Origin: Eucalyptus grandis
Lineage: Eukaryota > Streptophyta > Magnoliopsida > Myrtales > Myrtaceae
Reading direction: 5' to 3'
DNA length: 64,000 nt
Assembly: GCF_016545825.1 (NCBI RefSeq)
Contig: NC_052617.1
Coordinates: forward strand, 7,956,600-8,020,599
A program made the translations under genes and the position numbers. The first letter of the stretch is position 1; the number at the start of each line of letters is the position of its first letter. This document shows, one piece after another, positions 33,771 to 44,723 of this stretch. The notes below the pieces were generated by a model. It searched no databases. It saw only the letters and a list, made by a program, of their open reading frames with translations, and was not told where the DNA came from.

Positions 33771-36200
33771 AGAAAATTTCCAACTTTTTGGGTTAAGAAA
33801 AAGAAAAAAGTATGTCCATCGCAAAATGTAGATGAAGTAAAGAATGAAAAGTCAATGTCTATTTATGTGGTTTTAATTAAACTACGTGATACTCGTATGG
33901 ACATTACAATTGCACGTGTATTTAACTTCAAGGTGTTGGTTAAGTGATTCCGTTGGTGCTGAGTTACTTTCGGAGATCTGAATGCTTACGAAATACTATC
34001 TACTCATTTATTCTGTCCGTGAAGATAATCAGAGTCGCTGCAATAATAGAGAAGAAACTGACATCAAAGTTCTATTATGTCTCAATCATGACTTTTCTGC
34101 ACTATAAGGCGAAATCGGGGAGTCCCACGCTTCCCTAATTTCCTCCTAAATGGTCTGAATTAAATCTCCAAATTTCCCAATCAAACTGATTAAAAAAGGA
34201 AAAGATTTGATCTCTCAATAAGGCCGCATTTGCAAAGAACTGGGCATTTGTTGTGCATCTGAAGTGGGATTGGTTGGTTTGGCTTTGAGTCACCTGTAGC
34301 TATGCTCTAAATTATGTAGTTTTATTGCTCTGACTTATAGAGTGCAATGGCGTAAAAAATTATTCTCATTTGCCCAATCTTACATAGCCGGCTTAGTTAT
34401 TGTCGCTGCTGCTACTGTTCCTATGATTGATCTTTTTGGAGTCAAATTTGGAAAAGATTATAATCCAATTTGTCTTCTCGACATTATGTTCCGCACATAT
34501 ATGTGCAGGACCTGAAAAGGCTGCTAATCTAATCTGCACTTGAAATTTGTGCTTGGTGAAGACTATCTGAAAAGGGATAATATGAGATTGCCATAGAAAA
34601 AAAAAATTGTAAAAATTATCCACAATGGCACCGGTCATGTCACGTAAACGGTTGATGTCCACTTCAGTAATTTTCAGTCAAAATTAGTTGGAATGATTAA
34701 ATTGGTATCTCATTAAAAAGATTTAAAATTAAATTGACCAAATTAAAAGATTTTTACATTAAATTAACCATATTAAAAGATTTTAAATTAAATTGATATA
34801 GATGTAATAGATTTAGAACCTTTTTTTGATAATATCCGCTCAATAATGTGTCAGTGTATGAGTTTTAGTCTTTCTTTTGCTGTGAATGTTTGACGGGTGA
34901 CTACGCTCAGAGGTCCAAAAACATCAAACGGGAAGGGGGTCGAATAGCTGGGTACAAGTCATGCTTCGTATGGGGTCCATTCATATACGACCTTTTTGTT
35001 CCCAGGAACCTCCTATGGGATTGTTGACAGAAGACATGATTCCTGTATGCTGTAACAGGAAAGAATTGACACTGGATGATGGAGAAACGATAAGCCATTG
35101 GTTATCACGAGTGTCTAAGTAACATCCGTTTTTTCCCCCAATAGGAAACTTACATTTATTGCTAAAATGATACCTAAAAAGATTCATAAGAAATCTCAGA
35201 AATCATCTTAACAAAGCAAGCCCGCAGAGTTGCAAAACAAACCAAAATCTAGAAATAATCTAGAAATTAAGGTATATTGTTAGAGAATGGTTACCAAAGG
35301 TGAACATATGCTTGTCCTTCAAGAATAGATTTGTGATTGTATCTAAGTAAAAGAATCGGTAGTTGATCACCAAATCACACATCATCATTAATGATGAGCA
35401 TACATCGGGATCTCCATTTGTAGTTATGACTTTGTGTTTTGGCACTGTGCACCTAGGTTTGATATTCCCAACACCAAATATAATTTGCATAATTTCTTTT
35501 TTCCTTTAGATTGAAATTGAATTTTCACCTCCAATATAAGGTGAGGATGCTTTTTTTTTCTTTTTTTTGGAGGAGAAATAAAGTGAGAATGCTCGAATGA
35601 AAATAATTGACGAATTCTTGTACATCTGACAAGTGACATTTTGGAAGTTATGAGTGTTTTAGACTTATCATCTCATCCTTTTTCCAGCTCCAGCAATGGT
35701 ATTGGTTGGTTTGGCTTTGAGTCAAATTTTGTGGTCTTATTGCTCTTTGACTTGATACAGAATTGAGTGCAATGGCGCAAAAGATGATTCATATGCCCAA
35801 TCTTACTCAACTGGCTCAGCTGTTGTCGCTGTTGCCGCTGCTTCTATGGTCGGTCTTTCCGGAGTCAAATTTGGAAAAAAAAAAAAAAATTCTTCTAGAC
35901 ATTATGTTTGCATAAATTTTATAATGGATGATGCAGAAATAAATCATTGGCAATCACGCGTGTTTTCTAGCATCCGTGGAGATGAATGCACGTTGGCTTT
36001 TTTTCTTTTTCTTTTTTGGGTAGCTTCAGGGATTCGTTCCTCTCTTGCATGCTCCTCTTATTCGTCTTTCGCAATGGAAAGCTTGGAACTTGAAGGAGCC
36101 TTGGTTTCCAATTCACGAAGCAGCGACAGTTTCAGCTGGAGTCGAATCACGGAGTAGTGGGTTTTCATTTGACACATTCTTCAGGTATTTCCAGGAAGCA
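33770..36200. repeat. Segmental duplication copy I, part S3
   Basis: Matches 61850-64000 closely. It starts with the receptor-kinase-upstream-like module (33850-34200), then two diverged copies of a phrase containing GTTGGTTTGGCTTTGAGTC and, further on, GGAGTCAAATTTGG (34260-34460 and 35700-35880). The copy I match runs at least to about 36000; its end cannot be set because copy II leaves the window. Short frames around 35846-36157 and 35774 are conserved only as far as the DNA is, with length-changing indels, so I do not call genes. Confidence 0.85.
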
Positions 36201-36475
36201 ATCACTCTCCTATTTCTTGAAATGAGAACTGTGTAAAAAGATCAAAATTGGATGAAGAAAATTACGTCTTCTATTTTTCTTGCACATGGGCACATTGCAA
36301 CATTATAGATTTAAGTTTCTTCTGGTCTTAATAAGGAACTTCGCGATTTTCATTTTTCAAGCTAATGGTGAAGGGATGCACAGCTTTCCAGTAAATAATA
36401 CAATAATAAAAATTGGTCAAGAAGAAAGCCATCAATCATCTTTTCTATCTTTTGAAGTTTTTTCCAAGCAACATA

Positions 36476-36494
36476 ATATATATATATATATATA

Positions 36495-36539
<45 letters not shown>
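36476..36539. repeat. (TA)n microsatellite
   Basis: About 32 TA units with one CTA interruption near 36496. Confidence 0.95.
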
Positions 36540-36542
<3 letters not shown>

Positions 36543-36734
36543 CCACAGAGATTGATAAAGAAGAAAGTCATTAACCGTAATCATCCAGACCAATTCATAC
36601 GAAATAGGTCAATTCTGAAATTTATTGCTTGATGTGTTGACACTTGAGACTTCACTAAATGTCTTCATCTATGAAAACCTATATTTGATGGTACATGGAA
36701 GAAGAATTTTAATCATATATTTATTATCGTTTGA

Positions 36735-37110
36735 AGCCTCTCTTTAATGTAGTATCATTGTCTCTGCTTTTGCATCCAATATTTTATAAGAAAAATGTGA
36801 GATTGTCATTGGATAATCGTATATTTTTCACATCTTTATGGGTTACGGTTATATATAAACATTACAGTAAAACTCGTTTGATTATGAGTTACGACCTTTT
36901 TTCGATGAATTGTAAAGGTAGAGGGGATCCGTGCTCCGATTAAGGCATCCAACCTAAATTTTCACCAAAGTTCCTCCATCATAAAAGTATGATTTATGTA
37001 AATATTCTGGCCCACCATGAGTAACACGAGGAGAGTCCATGACTCACGAGTGAAGACTACAAAAAGTAAGTCAGGAATTTATCAGTTAAAAAAAAAGAAA
37101 TAATAATCAA
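36735..37110. repeat. Diverged relic of the R unit
   Basis: Order and phrasing follow R1/R2: CTCTGCTTTTGCAT, TTTTATAAGA, TTATGGGTTAC, CATTACA(G/A)TAAAA, GATTATGAG, then CCTAAATTTTCAC and CATCATAAAAG(T/C)AT, ending GTCCATGACTCACGAG. Divergence is far higher than between the segmental copies, so it is an older duplicate. Confidence 0.6.
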
Positions 37111-37312
37111 TGTGGGCTCCTGACGAGAAATTACTTGATGCACGAGCAAATGTGATCTTCTCAATGGTATGACATTCATCATGATGATTTATTCTGGCAA
37201 TTGCTCGATGAAACTAATGTATATGAAATATTATGTTTAGTAATTGGTTAATGCATAAAAAGAACCTACGTGGGACCCATTATATTTCATAATTTTTGAC
37301 TGAACATAATTT

Positions 37313-38410
37313 TTTTTTTTTTGGTCGGAAACTGAAATATATATTAGATGGGAAACGATTTACATCCTGCTAATATAGCATCCGAGAGAATGATATCGAC
37401 AAAAGGGGGAGGGGGAAATATAAGCCAGTGTCTAGATGGGCCAATAGATCTGTGAGCTTTAGCGGCCCAGTCAGCAGCTAGGTTGGCATCTCTACAAGCG
37501 AATCGAATTGAAAAATTAGGGCAACTCGAAAGAAGATCGTGAAGGGCATGGAAGAGGTGCCTCTTGTTCCAGGGTTGCGGTTGACGATTCCGAAGGATCT
37601 CCACCAGTTGGAGGCAGTCCGATTCAATCTGAACTCGCTGACAATGAAAGCCCTGATTGATCAAATGTTGGAGAGCTCGAATAAGGGCAAATATTTCCGC
37701 CTAAAAAGCCGAAAGGGCTGGGACTGTGGCCGTAAACATATTGGTAAGATGTCCTTCATGATTTCTGTAAATACAGGCGATCGTGTCGTGCTGTTCGCCA
37801 GGAATGAAAGATCCATCAACATTACATTTGATAGTGCCCTGAGTCGGAGGTTTCCATTGACGTTCCACACTGACTCTATCATCTTTTCCTCGAGTTTGAC
37901 AGGGTTGCAGGGACTTGAATATGCGGCTGTTGATGAGAGCATTTTCCACGACGCGAGTAGGATCAAGGGTCTTCTGTCAGAAGATGGCATCGTTTCGCTG
38001 ATGCCAAGTTTCCCACATCAGATAGGCAATCTCTTCAAAACTTGGGGAGATCCGAGATAGAGCAGCTCTGGAAGCTACCCATTCCTCCAGGCGTTGGACA
38101 GAGGTAAGTGAGATAGGGATTTTAATCTTTTGATGATTCCAAATTCCTCTCGTCCAAGGACAATAGAAAAAGAGATGTTCTAGGGTTTCAGGATTGTTCT
38201 GATTGCATAGACTACAGTTTGGGTTTGGGGCAATGTGTCTGAGAAATAAGTTAGCTCTGGTCGCGAGAGAATTTTTACATGCTAACCACATAAACACTTT
38301 AATCTTTGGGGCTGCTGTCATATGCCATATCTTTTTCCAGAGATGAGTAGGGTTTTGGTAGGAGGATGAAGCCGAGGTGTGAGGGTGACTAAGGTTTGAA
38401 GATAAATAGT
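37313..38410 (-). mobile_element. 5'-truncated LINE fragment (zf-RVT and RNase H remnant)
   Basis: A T run at 37311-37322 marks the poly(A) end. The minus strand then encodes an RNase H remnant (QIESDCLQLVEIL, ACRDANLAADWAAKAH; 37344-37664), continues through frameshifted pieces (37661-37990), and reaches a zf-RVT domain (KIWHMTAAPKIKVFMWLAC, CSLCNQNN, HLFFYCPWTRGIWNH; within 37977-38400). Flanks CTGAACATAATTT (37300-37312) and CTGAACAGAATTT (38411-38423) form a 13-bp duplication with one mismatch. It is a different, older LINE subfamily from 23248-29160. All frames are broken; the reverse transcriptase and endonuclease are missing. Confidence 0.9.
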
Positions 38411-38423
38411 CTGAACAGAATTT

Positions 38424-39769
38424 AATTCGTACAAATATTAGGTTGAACTGCTGCCCTTGTGAGGGAGAGAAGGTTCTACAGTCTGGAAATGTGAGAAGGA
38501 AAGCTATAATGTGTGGTCCCATGCTTGCACCATCATTCCTCCGATGATATCGACCATCACTTTCATAGACTTGCGTCGATTGAAGACCTGAGCAAATCAA
38601 TAACTTGGAATTTGAGTATATTGACACTTAAGTTGATCTTTTTCCACAAATTTACTTGACTAACTAGGTCAATTATAATGAATACTTGGAAAAGTAAGTG
38701 GAGCATGGATATTGAAAAATGATCAAGATCCCATAAAATGCCCTCTCGGTCAGAAGGGCAAGATAACAAATATGATCGAGATTCATCATTTTGTACTGTT
38801 TAATCATCATCCCCGTATTTTTGAATGTGTGATAAAATAAAATAAAAATAAAAAAGGAAAATTTATCTCACAATATATTGTCAATGCAGGAAAAAAATTC
38901 ACGACAAGGCCCAATTTGCCCCTTCATTGGACAATTAAAGAATATTAAAATCATATCTGAGAAGTAATTAAATTGCATGATCAATCTCAAATTGGTCTCA
39001 TATTTGACAAATAAATATATTAGAAGATCAATGAAAAAATCCATCATCACAGGACTATCTATCTCATTGTTTACTTACATTTTAGAGTAATCTATTTGAA
39101 AGATCAATCTCATATTGGCTTCATATTTAACAAACGAATAATATTAAAATCATATTTAGAGTAATATTGCATGATCAATAACATATTGAACTAATTTTTG
39201 GCAAATAAAAAAATATTATATTTACATATTGTATTTATATTTACGCACTTCGGCCTCCAGCATTTTTTGTTTATCGGTCAATTTAGATTCATGTATTTTA
39301 AGTCCCATTGCTCGCATGATTTTCTTGCCGTCAACTCCAAGAACCTCGAAATTGAGCAAGTGGCTCATTCTAGATTTCATTTGCAGAACCCAAGATCAAC
39401 CCCGTGCCTTGACTTGGTCGTCAACCGTCTGCGAAGAATCAAAGTGGATGAGTCCAAAGTCGATTAATGTTCCATTTGTACGTGAAGGTTTACGGGTTCT
39501 AGTCTGTGGATGTGTTCAGTGTGGACTATTCAAACTCTTGCAGAGATAATGCCGGTCTTCTGAGCAAAACGCATTAAAAGGGACACTATTGCTCGCATGA
39601 TAACCTCTATGCGAAATGCTAACATGAAAAGATAAGAGACGAGAACGAGACTTGTTAGCTTCTTGGTCCCCGCCATGATAACATCCTTCCCACGTATAGT
39701 TTGTCAGCTAGTAATAATTCACAGCACAAGTCTTTTCTCAATAGCATCATCATTTTATATACTCCAATG
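38424..39769. other. Intergenic stretch with old duplications
   Basis: No gene is supported. 38820-38935 resembles the proximal upstream region of the receptor kinase (40680-40795): both have CAATATAT(T/C)GTCAAT, then AAATT(C/G)(A/T)TCAC and AAGGCCC. 38935-39190 holds about three diverged ~90-bp repeats around TTAAAATCATAT and GATCAATCTCA. An open stretch at 39229-39549 gives a peptide I do not recognise on either strand. Confidence 0.45.
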
Positions 39770-39784
39770 ATTTAATGGTGACGT

Positions 39785-39806
39785 TTTTTTTTTTTTTTGG
39801 TCAGTA
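39785..39806 (-). mobile_element. Ultra-short LINE tail insertion, 22 nt
   Basis: The inserted DNA is 15 T plus GGTCAGT. It is flanked by a perfect 15-bp direct repeat ATTTAATGGTGACGT (39770-39784 and 39807-39821). Read on the minus strand this is ACTGACC plus poly(A), the layout of a LINE that stopped reverse transcription after seven bases beyond its tail. The LINE fragment at 37313 likewise has GGTCGG next to its T run. A slippage duplication would not place a T tract between two long perfect repeats. Confidence 0.75.
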
Positions 39807-40049
39807 TTTAATGGTGACGTGAATTGACAAAAAAAGAGACGAGAAATAATTTCTGAATTACACGTGTTATGCTAATAGAAATTGACGTGAACTATAAACA
39901 CTATCACAAATTATCTAGCTTTGATGAAATTTTAAGTTAAAGATTTTGCCGATATAATTTTTAGAAAGGATTTTCATGAGGGAAATAAAACTTTACATAC
40001 GAAATGGTGGATCGCACGACCCATTAAAACGGGTTGCGTTATAGCCTGT

Positions 40050-40380
40050 GTGGCATGATCTTCATATGGACATTACAATTGTAGGTAGATTTAAATTTAA
40101 GGGGTTGATTAAGGGATTTCGATTGGTGTTGAGTAGTTTTTGGATATGTGAGTACTAATGAAACATCTTTTGTTTTTTCATTTGATTTGTCCATGAAGAG
40201 AATCAACATAGTTGATGGAAATAAGAAACTCAAAGTTTCTTTCTTCTTCTTTTAATTAATCATGGCTTTTTTCTGCACCACAAGGCCAAAAATCAGGGAG
40301 TCCTACGCTTTCTTATTCTCTTTCTGAAATGATCTGCACTCAATTTCCTAAATTTTCAAATTAAAACCCTATTCCCCCAA
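40050..40380 (+). repeat. Receptor-kinase upstream module
   Basis: The segment from CATTACAATTGTAGGTAG through a GTTGATTAAGGGATTTCG-like phrase to CAAATTAAAACCCTATTCCC corresponds to 22450-23180, 33890-34190, 48990-49690 and 61975-62265. Here it lies 600-900 bases upstream of the kinase start, so it may once have been promoter DNA. The four other copies have no kinase after them. Confidence 0.65.
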
Positions 40381-40448
40381 ATTTAGGTGGAGAACCTCCA
40401 GCGTCGGTGATGGTAGGATTGTAGGGAGAGACCGCGGTGCTGATGGAG

Positions 40449-40451
<3 letters not shown>

Positions 40452-40505
<54 letters not shown>
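40452..40505. repeat. (GA)n microsatellite upstream of the receptor kinase
   Basis: About 27 uninterrupted GA units, 430-490 bases before the chosen start codon. Such tracts are bound by GAGA-binding BBR/BPC proteins in plants, so a regulatory role is possible, but it may be a neutral microsatellite. Confidence 0.95.
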
Positions 40506-40508
<3 letters not shown>

Positions 40509-40852
40509 TTTCAAGAGAATTAGGTGGATGATTAGGGCACAGTTTGCCTCTGGAGAGGCCAAGGAAGGATAGAGAGAGGGCAAAGCCCGGACCTAGCGAC
40601 GATGTCCTTTTTTTTTCCCTTGTTCAAGGATGACTAGAGATTTGAGTCTCATTGTTTAGTACTATTTACTTATTATACCCAAATGCCACACGCTAAACTA
40701 TTCAAAAAAGCAAAAGATATCATTTTGCAATATATCGTCAATCACAAAAAAAAGAAAGAAAATTGTTCACAAAAGGCCCCCATTCGTGGGACATCGCTAT
40801 CCAACTTTAAGGCACTGGCCTTGACTGAGGAGCTTCGGGAATGACATTCCAT

Positions 40853-40860
40853 CTATAAAT
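40853..40860 (+). promoter_or_regulatory. TATA box of the receptor kinase gene
   Basis: CTATAAAT lies 79-86 bases before the ATG at 40939. A start of transcription about 30 bases downstream (near 40885) would exclude the in-frame ATG at 40861 and give a leader of about 55 bases, which supports choosing 40939. Confidence 0.55.
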
Positions 40861-40938
40861 ATGTTATCCATCTTGTTAACGTTATGTAGATCTGAACCAT
40901 CTTCCACTTCCAAAAAACCATCCATACCCCCCAAAATC

Positions 40939-43900
40939 ATGGTTTCTTCATTTTTGTTGTCCATCATGTCTCCTTTATATGTCTTCTTCTTCTTCTTCTC
41001 CTTGCTCGTCTTGGTTGGCACCACTTCATTTCAGGGGGTAGGTGTTTCTGCTTCCTCCACTTCTTTGTCTACTGTTCACATGACCAGGAATAACGATGAA
41101 GCAGAGGCTCTCTTGAATTGGAAATCTACTTTTGACAACCATAGCCAATCTCTCCTCTCTTCATGGCATGGCGACAATCCTTGCCACTTTACCGGGGTCA
41201 GTTGCAACTACTATGGAGCCATCGTCCATCTAAATCTTTCCTATGTCGGTTTGAGAGGAACTCTAGATGGCCTTGACTTCTCGTGTTTAACCAGTGTGGT
41301 TAGCTTTGAACTCGCCAACAACTTGATCTATGGCTCCATCTCCTCAAGTATTGGTAACCTTTCCAAACTCAACTCTCTTGATCTTGGCTTCAATGAACTG
41401 TCCGGGGAAATTCCTCCAAGTATAGGTATGTTGGAGAGTCTTCATTATTTGAACCTTTATGCCAACAACTTGAGTGGACGTATTCCTACCTCTCTTGGAA
41501 AATTAGGCAATTTAGTCGAACTAAGCATTTCGGAAAATAATTTATTTGGTTCCATTCCACACGAAATATGCAACTTGAGGAGCTTGACGGTTCTTTTCCT
41601 ATGGAAAAATAGATTGTCAGGATCCATTCCTTCAGAAATCACAAGACTCACTTCTCTCCAAAAACTTGACTTGTCATCCAACAATCTCACCGGCACAATT
41701 CCTCATTCCATCGGAAACTTATCAAATTTATCTATGATTATCCTCTATAAAAATTATTTGGCTGGTCCAATCCCTACTTCTCTTGGAAAATTGGGCAACT
41801 TAAGCATATTTGATATTTCACTGAATGCCATTTCCGGTTCCATTCCACAAGAAATATGCAACTTGAGGAGCTTGACGTTTCTTTCCCTACGAGAAAATAG
41901 ATTGTTAGGATCCATTCCTTCAGAAATTGGAAGGCTTGCTTCTCTCGATTTACTTTTCCTATCATCTAACAATCTCATGGGCTCAATTCCTACATTAGTC
42001 GGAAACTTGGCCAATTTAACTATATTAATGTTTGGGGGCAACATGTTCTCTGGGTCCTTGCCTTTTGAATTAAATAGGTTAACCCATTTGACTTACTTGG
42101 ATATGAGTGACAATGAACTAGAGGGGGAACTGCCAAAAGATGTGTGCCTTGGGAGATCATTGAAATATTTCTCTGCCTTCAAAAATCATTTCACGGGGCC
42201 CATCCCAAGAAGCTTAGAGAGTTGTAGTACATTAATTAGATTGAGGCTAGAAGAAAACCAACTTACTGGAAGCATAACAAAAGCTTTCGGAATATATCCG
42301 CATCTAAATTATGTAGACTTAAGCCACAATCATTTGAATGGTGAACTTTCATGGAAATGGGAGCATTGTCCTAATTTGACGAGCTTAAAGATATCAAACA
42401 ACAAAATTTCTGGTGAGGTACCTGCAATATTTGGAAGGATGGCTCAGTTACAATTACTAAAACTTTCTTCAAATTTTTTAAGTGGGGAGATTCCAAGGGA
42501 ATTGGGAAATCTATCAATGTTGTTCGAACTCGATCTAAGCAACAATGTTATCATGGGAAATGTCCCAACTGAGATTGGACTTTTATCTCGTTTGGCACAT
42601 TTGAACTTGGCATCAAACAATTTGAGCGGATTGATGCCAGTGCAGCTAGGGTCATGCAAAAGCTTGTTGACCTTGAACATGAGCAAAAACAAACTTTGGA
42701 CAAGCATTCCTCTAGAGATAGGCAATGCACAGTTCCTTGAGGTTCTTGACATAAGTCATAATTTGCTGACTGGAAACATACCAGGAGTACTTGGACAGTT
42801 GAAAATGCTACAAGTTCTAAATATCTCCCACAACAGCCTTTCTGGTTCAATTCCACGTACTTTCAATGATATGTTAGCCTTAACTTCCATTGATTTGTCC
42901 TACAATAACCTAGAAGGTCCTCTCCCAAATGTCAAAGCTTTCAATGAGGCTCCATTTGAGGCAATGCAACATAACAAAGGGCTTTGTGGAAATGTTAGTG
43001 GTCTACCGAAATGCAATTCTATCAAGAGCAAGAAACGCAATTCCCATGTTGGAGTTAGAATCGCAATCATCATCTTTTTCTCGTTGTTGGGAATTATCCT
43101 TCTCTCTTGCATCTTGGTCGTTCTTATAATCATCAATCCTCATCGAAGAGGAATTATCAAGAGAGAGGATAACAAACGGGCAAATGATTTGGATTTCATG
43201 CATATTTTGAGTTATGATGGCAAAGTTTTCTATAATAGAATCTTCGAGGCCACAGAAGGATTTGACTCGAAGTACTATGTGGGCGAAGGAGCATATGGAA
43301 TTGTTTATAAAGCCAATATATCGGAAGGTCAAACGTTTGCTATAAAGCAAATCTCATCATCCCAGGACGATAGTGAGATTGTTGATTTGATACCATTTGA
43401 AAGGGAAATTCAAGCCTTAAGAAATCTACGCCATCGTAATATCGTGAAATTTTATGGCTTCTGCTCTCATGTCCAACGCTATTTTTTGGTGTACGAGTAC
43501 ATGGAAAGAGGAAGCTTGAGAACAATTTTGAACGATAATGAAAGAGTAGTAGAATTTCATTGGGACAAGAGGGTGAATGTGGTCCGAGGAGTTGCGGATG
43601 CTCTATCCTATATGCATCACGAATGTTCACCTCCGTTGATTCATCAAGACTTGACCAGTAACAACGTTCTATTGGATCACAATTATGAGGCTCATGTTTC
43701 TGATTTTGGCACCGCAAGACTATTGAGGCCAGATTCATCAAACTGGACTATTGTTGCTGGCACCATAGGGTATATTGCGCCAGGTACTTCGTAATTTTTT
43801 CGATTTCACCAGCATTCAGTGTCAAATATCCCTTCTTTTGTTATTTAATCTTCTTATAGAAATTTGTTTATGCATTTAGAGAATTCAAGTTTAATGTTGA

Positions 43901-44608
43901 TCAGAAAGCCTTCTGAATTTCCTAATAAGGAAGAATTGGGAAAAGAGGTAAAAATTATGATCGATCCATCTCAAGGATATGAAATTTGTGTTACCTAAAT
44001 GACGCGAGCATCAATTTGAAAAGGATATGAAATCCTTTGAATGCCTCTCAAGTGTAAATTCCCATGCTCAAATCAACGTTGTAAGCATAGATGAGGTAGA
44101 AATTTGTACTTGTAATTGTTACCTCGTGGGAAGCAGTGTTGTCAATTTGAAAACAACTTATGATCAAGGTTATTAAAAAAAAATCGTGAATTCTCCACTT
44201 GCAGAGCTAGCTTATTCTTCGATTCCTACCGAAAAGTGCGATGTATATAGTTTTGGAGTCGTCGCATTAGAGACAATCATGGGAAAGCATCCAGGAGATT
44301 ATGTCTTTAGGGAATGTTCATCATCCACCCAAACTGAGTCGCCAACAATGTTGAAGGATGTGTTGGATCAACGTCTCTCACCTTCTAGACTCTGTCTTCG
44401 AGATGCACAAGACATAGTGTCAATTGCCAAGCTAGCATTCACATGCTTGCAAGCCGATCCGCGACTTCGACCGACCATGGGACAAGTCTCGCGTGAACTT
44501 CGCGTTCAAGTACCCCTAGAAACGCCACTCTCTACAATCACCTTGGAGCAACTCCGCAATCTCAATGTTTGGAAATTCGGAGCGTTCACAGGATTTGGTA
44601 AGTTTTGA
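40939..44608 (+). CDS. LRR receptor-like serine/threonine kinase, MIK2/At4g08850-like
   Basis: Exon 1 is 40939-43783; exon 2 is 44205-44608 (phase-1 intron in the APE codon), giving 1082 residues. A hydrophobic signal peptide ([11 protein letters not shown]) leads to an LRR N-cap (ALLNWKS, W and paired Cys, residues 53-95) and then about 22 leucine-rich repeats of the plant 24-residue type to about residue 690, one transmembrane helix (about 706-730) and a cytoplasmic kinase. Kinase features: GEGAYG loop (782-787), FAIK Lys803, Glu823, HQD at 902-904, DFG Asp922, APE Glu949 across the splice. Family members sense peptide or damage signals at the plasma membrane. The HQD replaces the usual HRD, making this a non-RD loop although the catalytic Asp remains. 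The ATG at 40861 is in frame but overlaps the TATA box. An alternative 3' end using an exon at 44724-44749 gives 1087 residues. The frame is otherwise intact, so the gene is probably functional. Confidence 0.92.
43784..44204 (+). other. Intron 1 of the receptor kinase
   Basis: The donor is CCAG/GTACTT and the acceptor CCACTTGCAG/AGCTAG; the length is 421 bases. Splicing joins CCA-G to AG-CTA, rebuilding APE-LAY, the activation-loop end, in frame. Reading through instead gives three codons and a stop at 43792-43794. An intron at this site is common in this receptor subfamily. Confidence 0.9.
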
Positions 44609-44723
44609 AGTTACTTTTTCATATGCTATTGTGTTTGATTTTTAATCATGATGGCGATCGGCTTTTAAATACTTTCTTAGTTCTCACTAATCCTAATTGT
44701 GTGATTTACGATGTTCACTGCAG
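44598..44723 (+). other. Possible second intron of the receptor kinase
   Basis: A strong donor (TTTG/GTAAGT) at 44598 and an acceptor (TTCACTGCAG/AGCTAG) at 44723 would splice in an exon of eight codons ending TAA at 44747-44749. The acceptor side, GCAG/AGCTAGCTT, is the same as at the first intron. Whether it is used decides between two short C-terminal tails; transcripts would settle it. Confidence 0.45.

Noticed and set aside
39229..39549. A possible 106-residue gene upstream of the kinase
   Set aside because: Both strands are partly open, no family is recognised, and the frame runs into AT-rich repeats; evidence is too weak to call.
40861..40938. Upstream in-frame ATG of the receptor kinase at 40861
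   Set aside because: It directly abuts the TATA box, so it should not be in the mRNA, and it would put 26 polar residues before the signal peptide.
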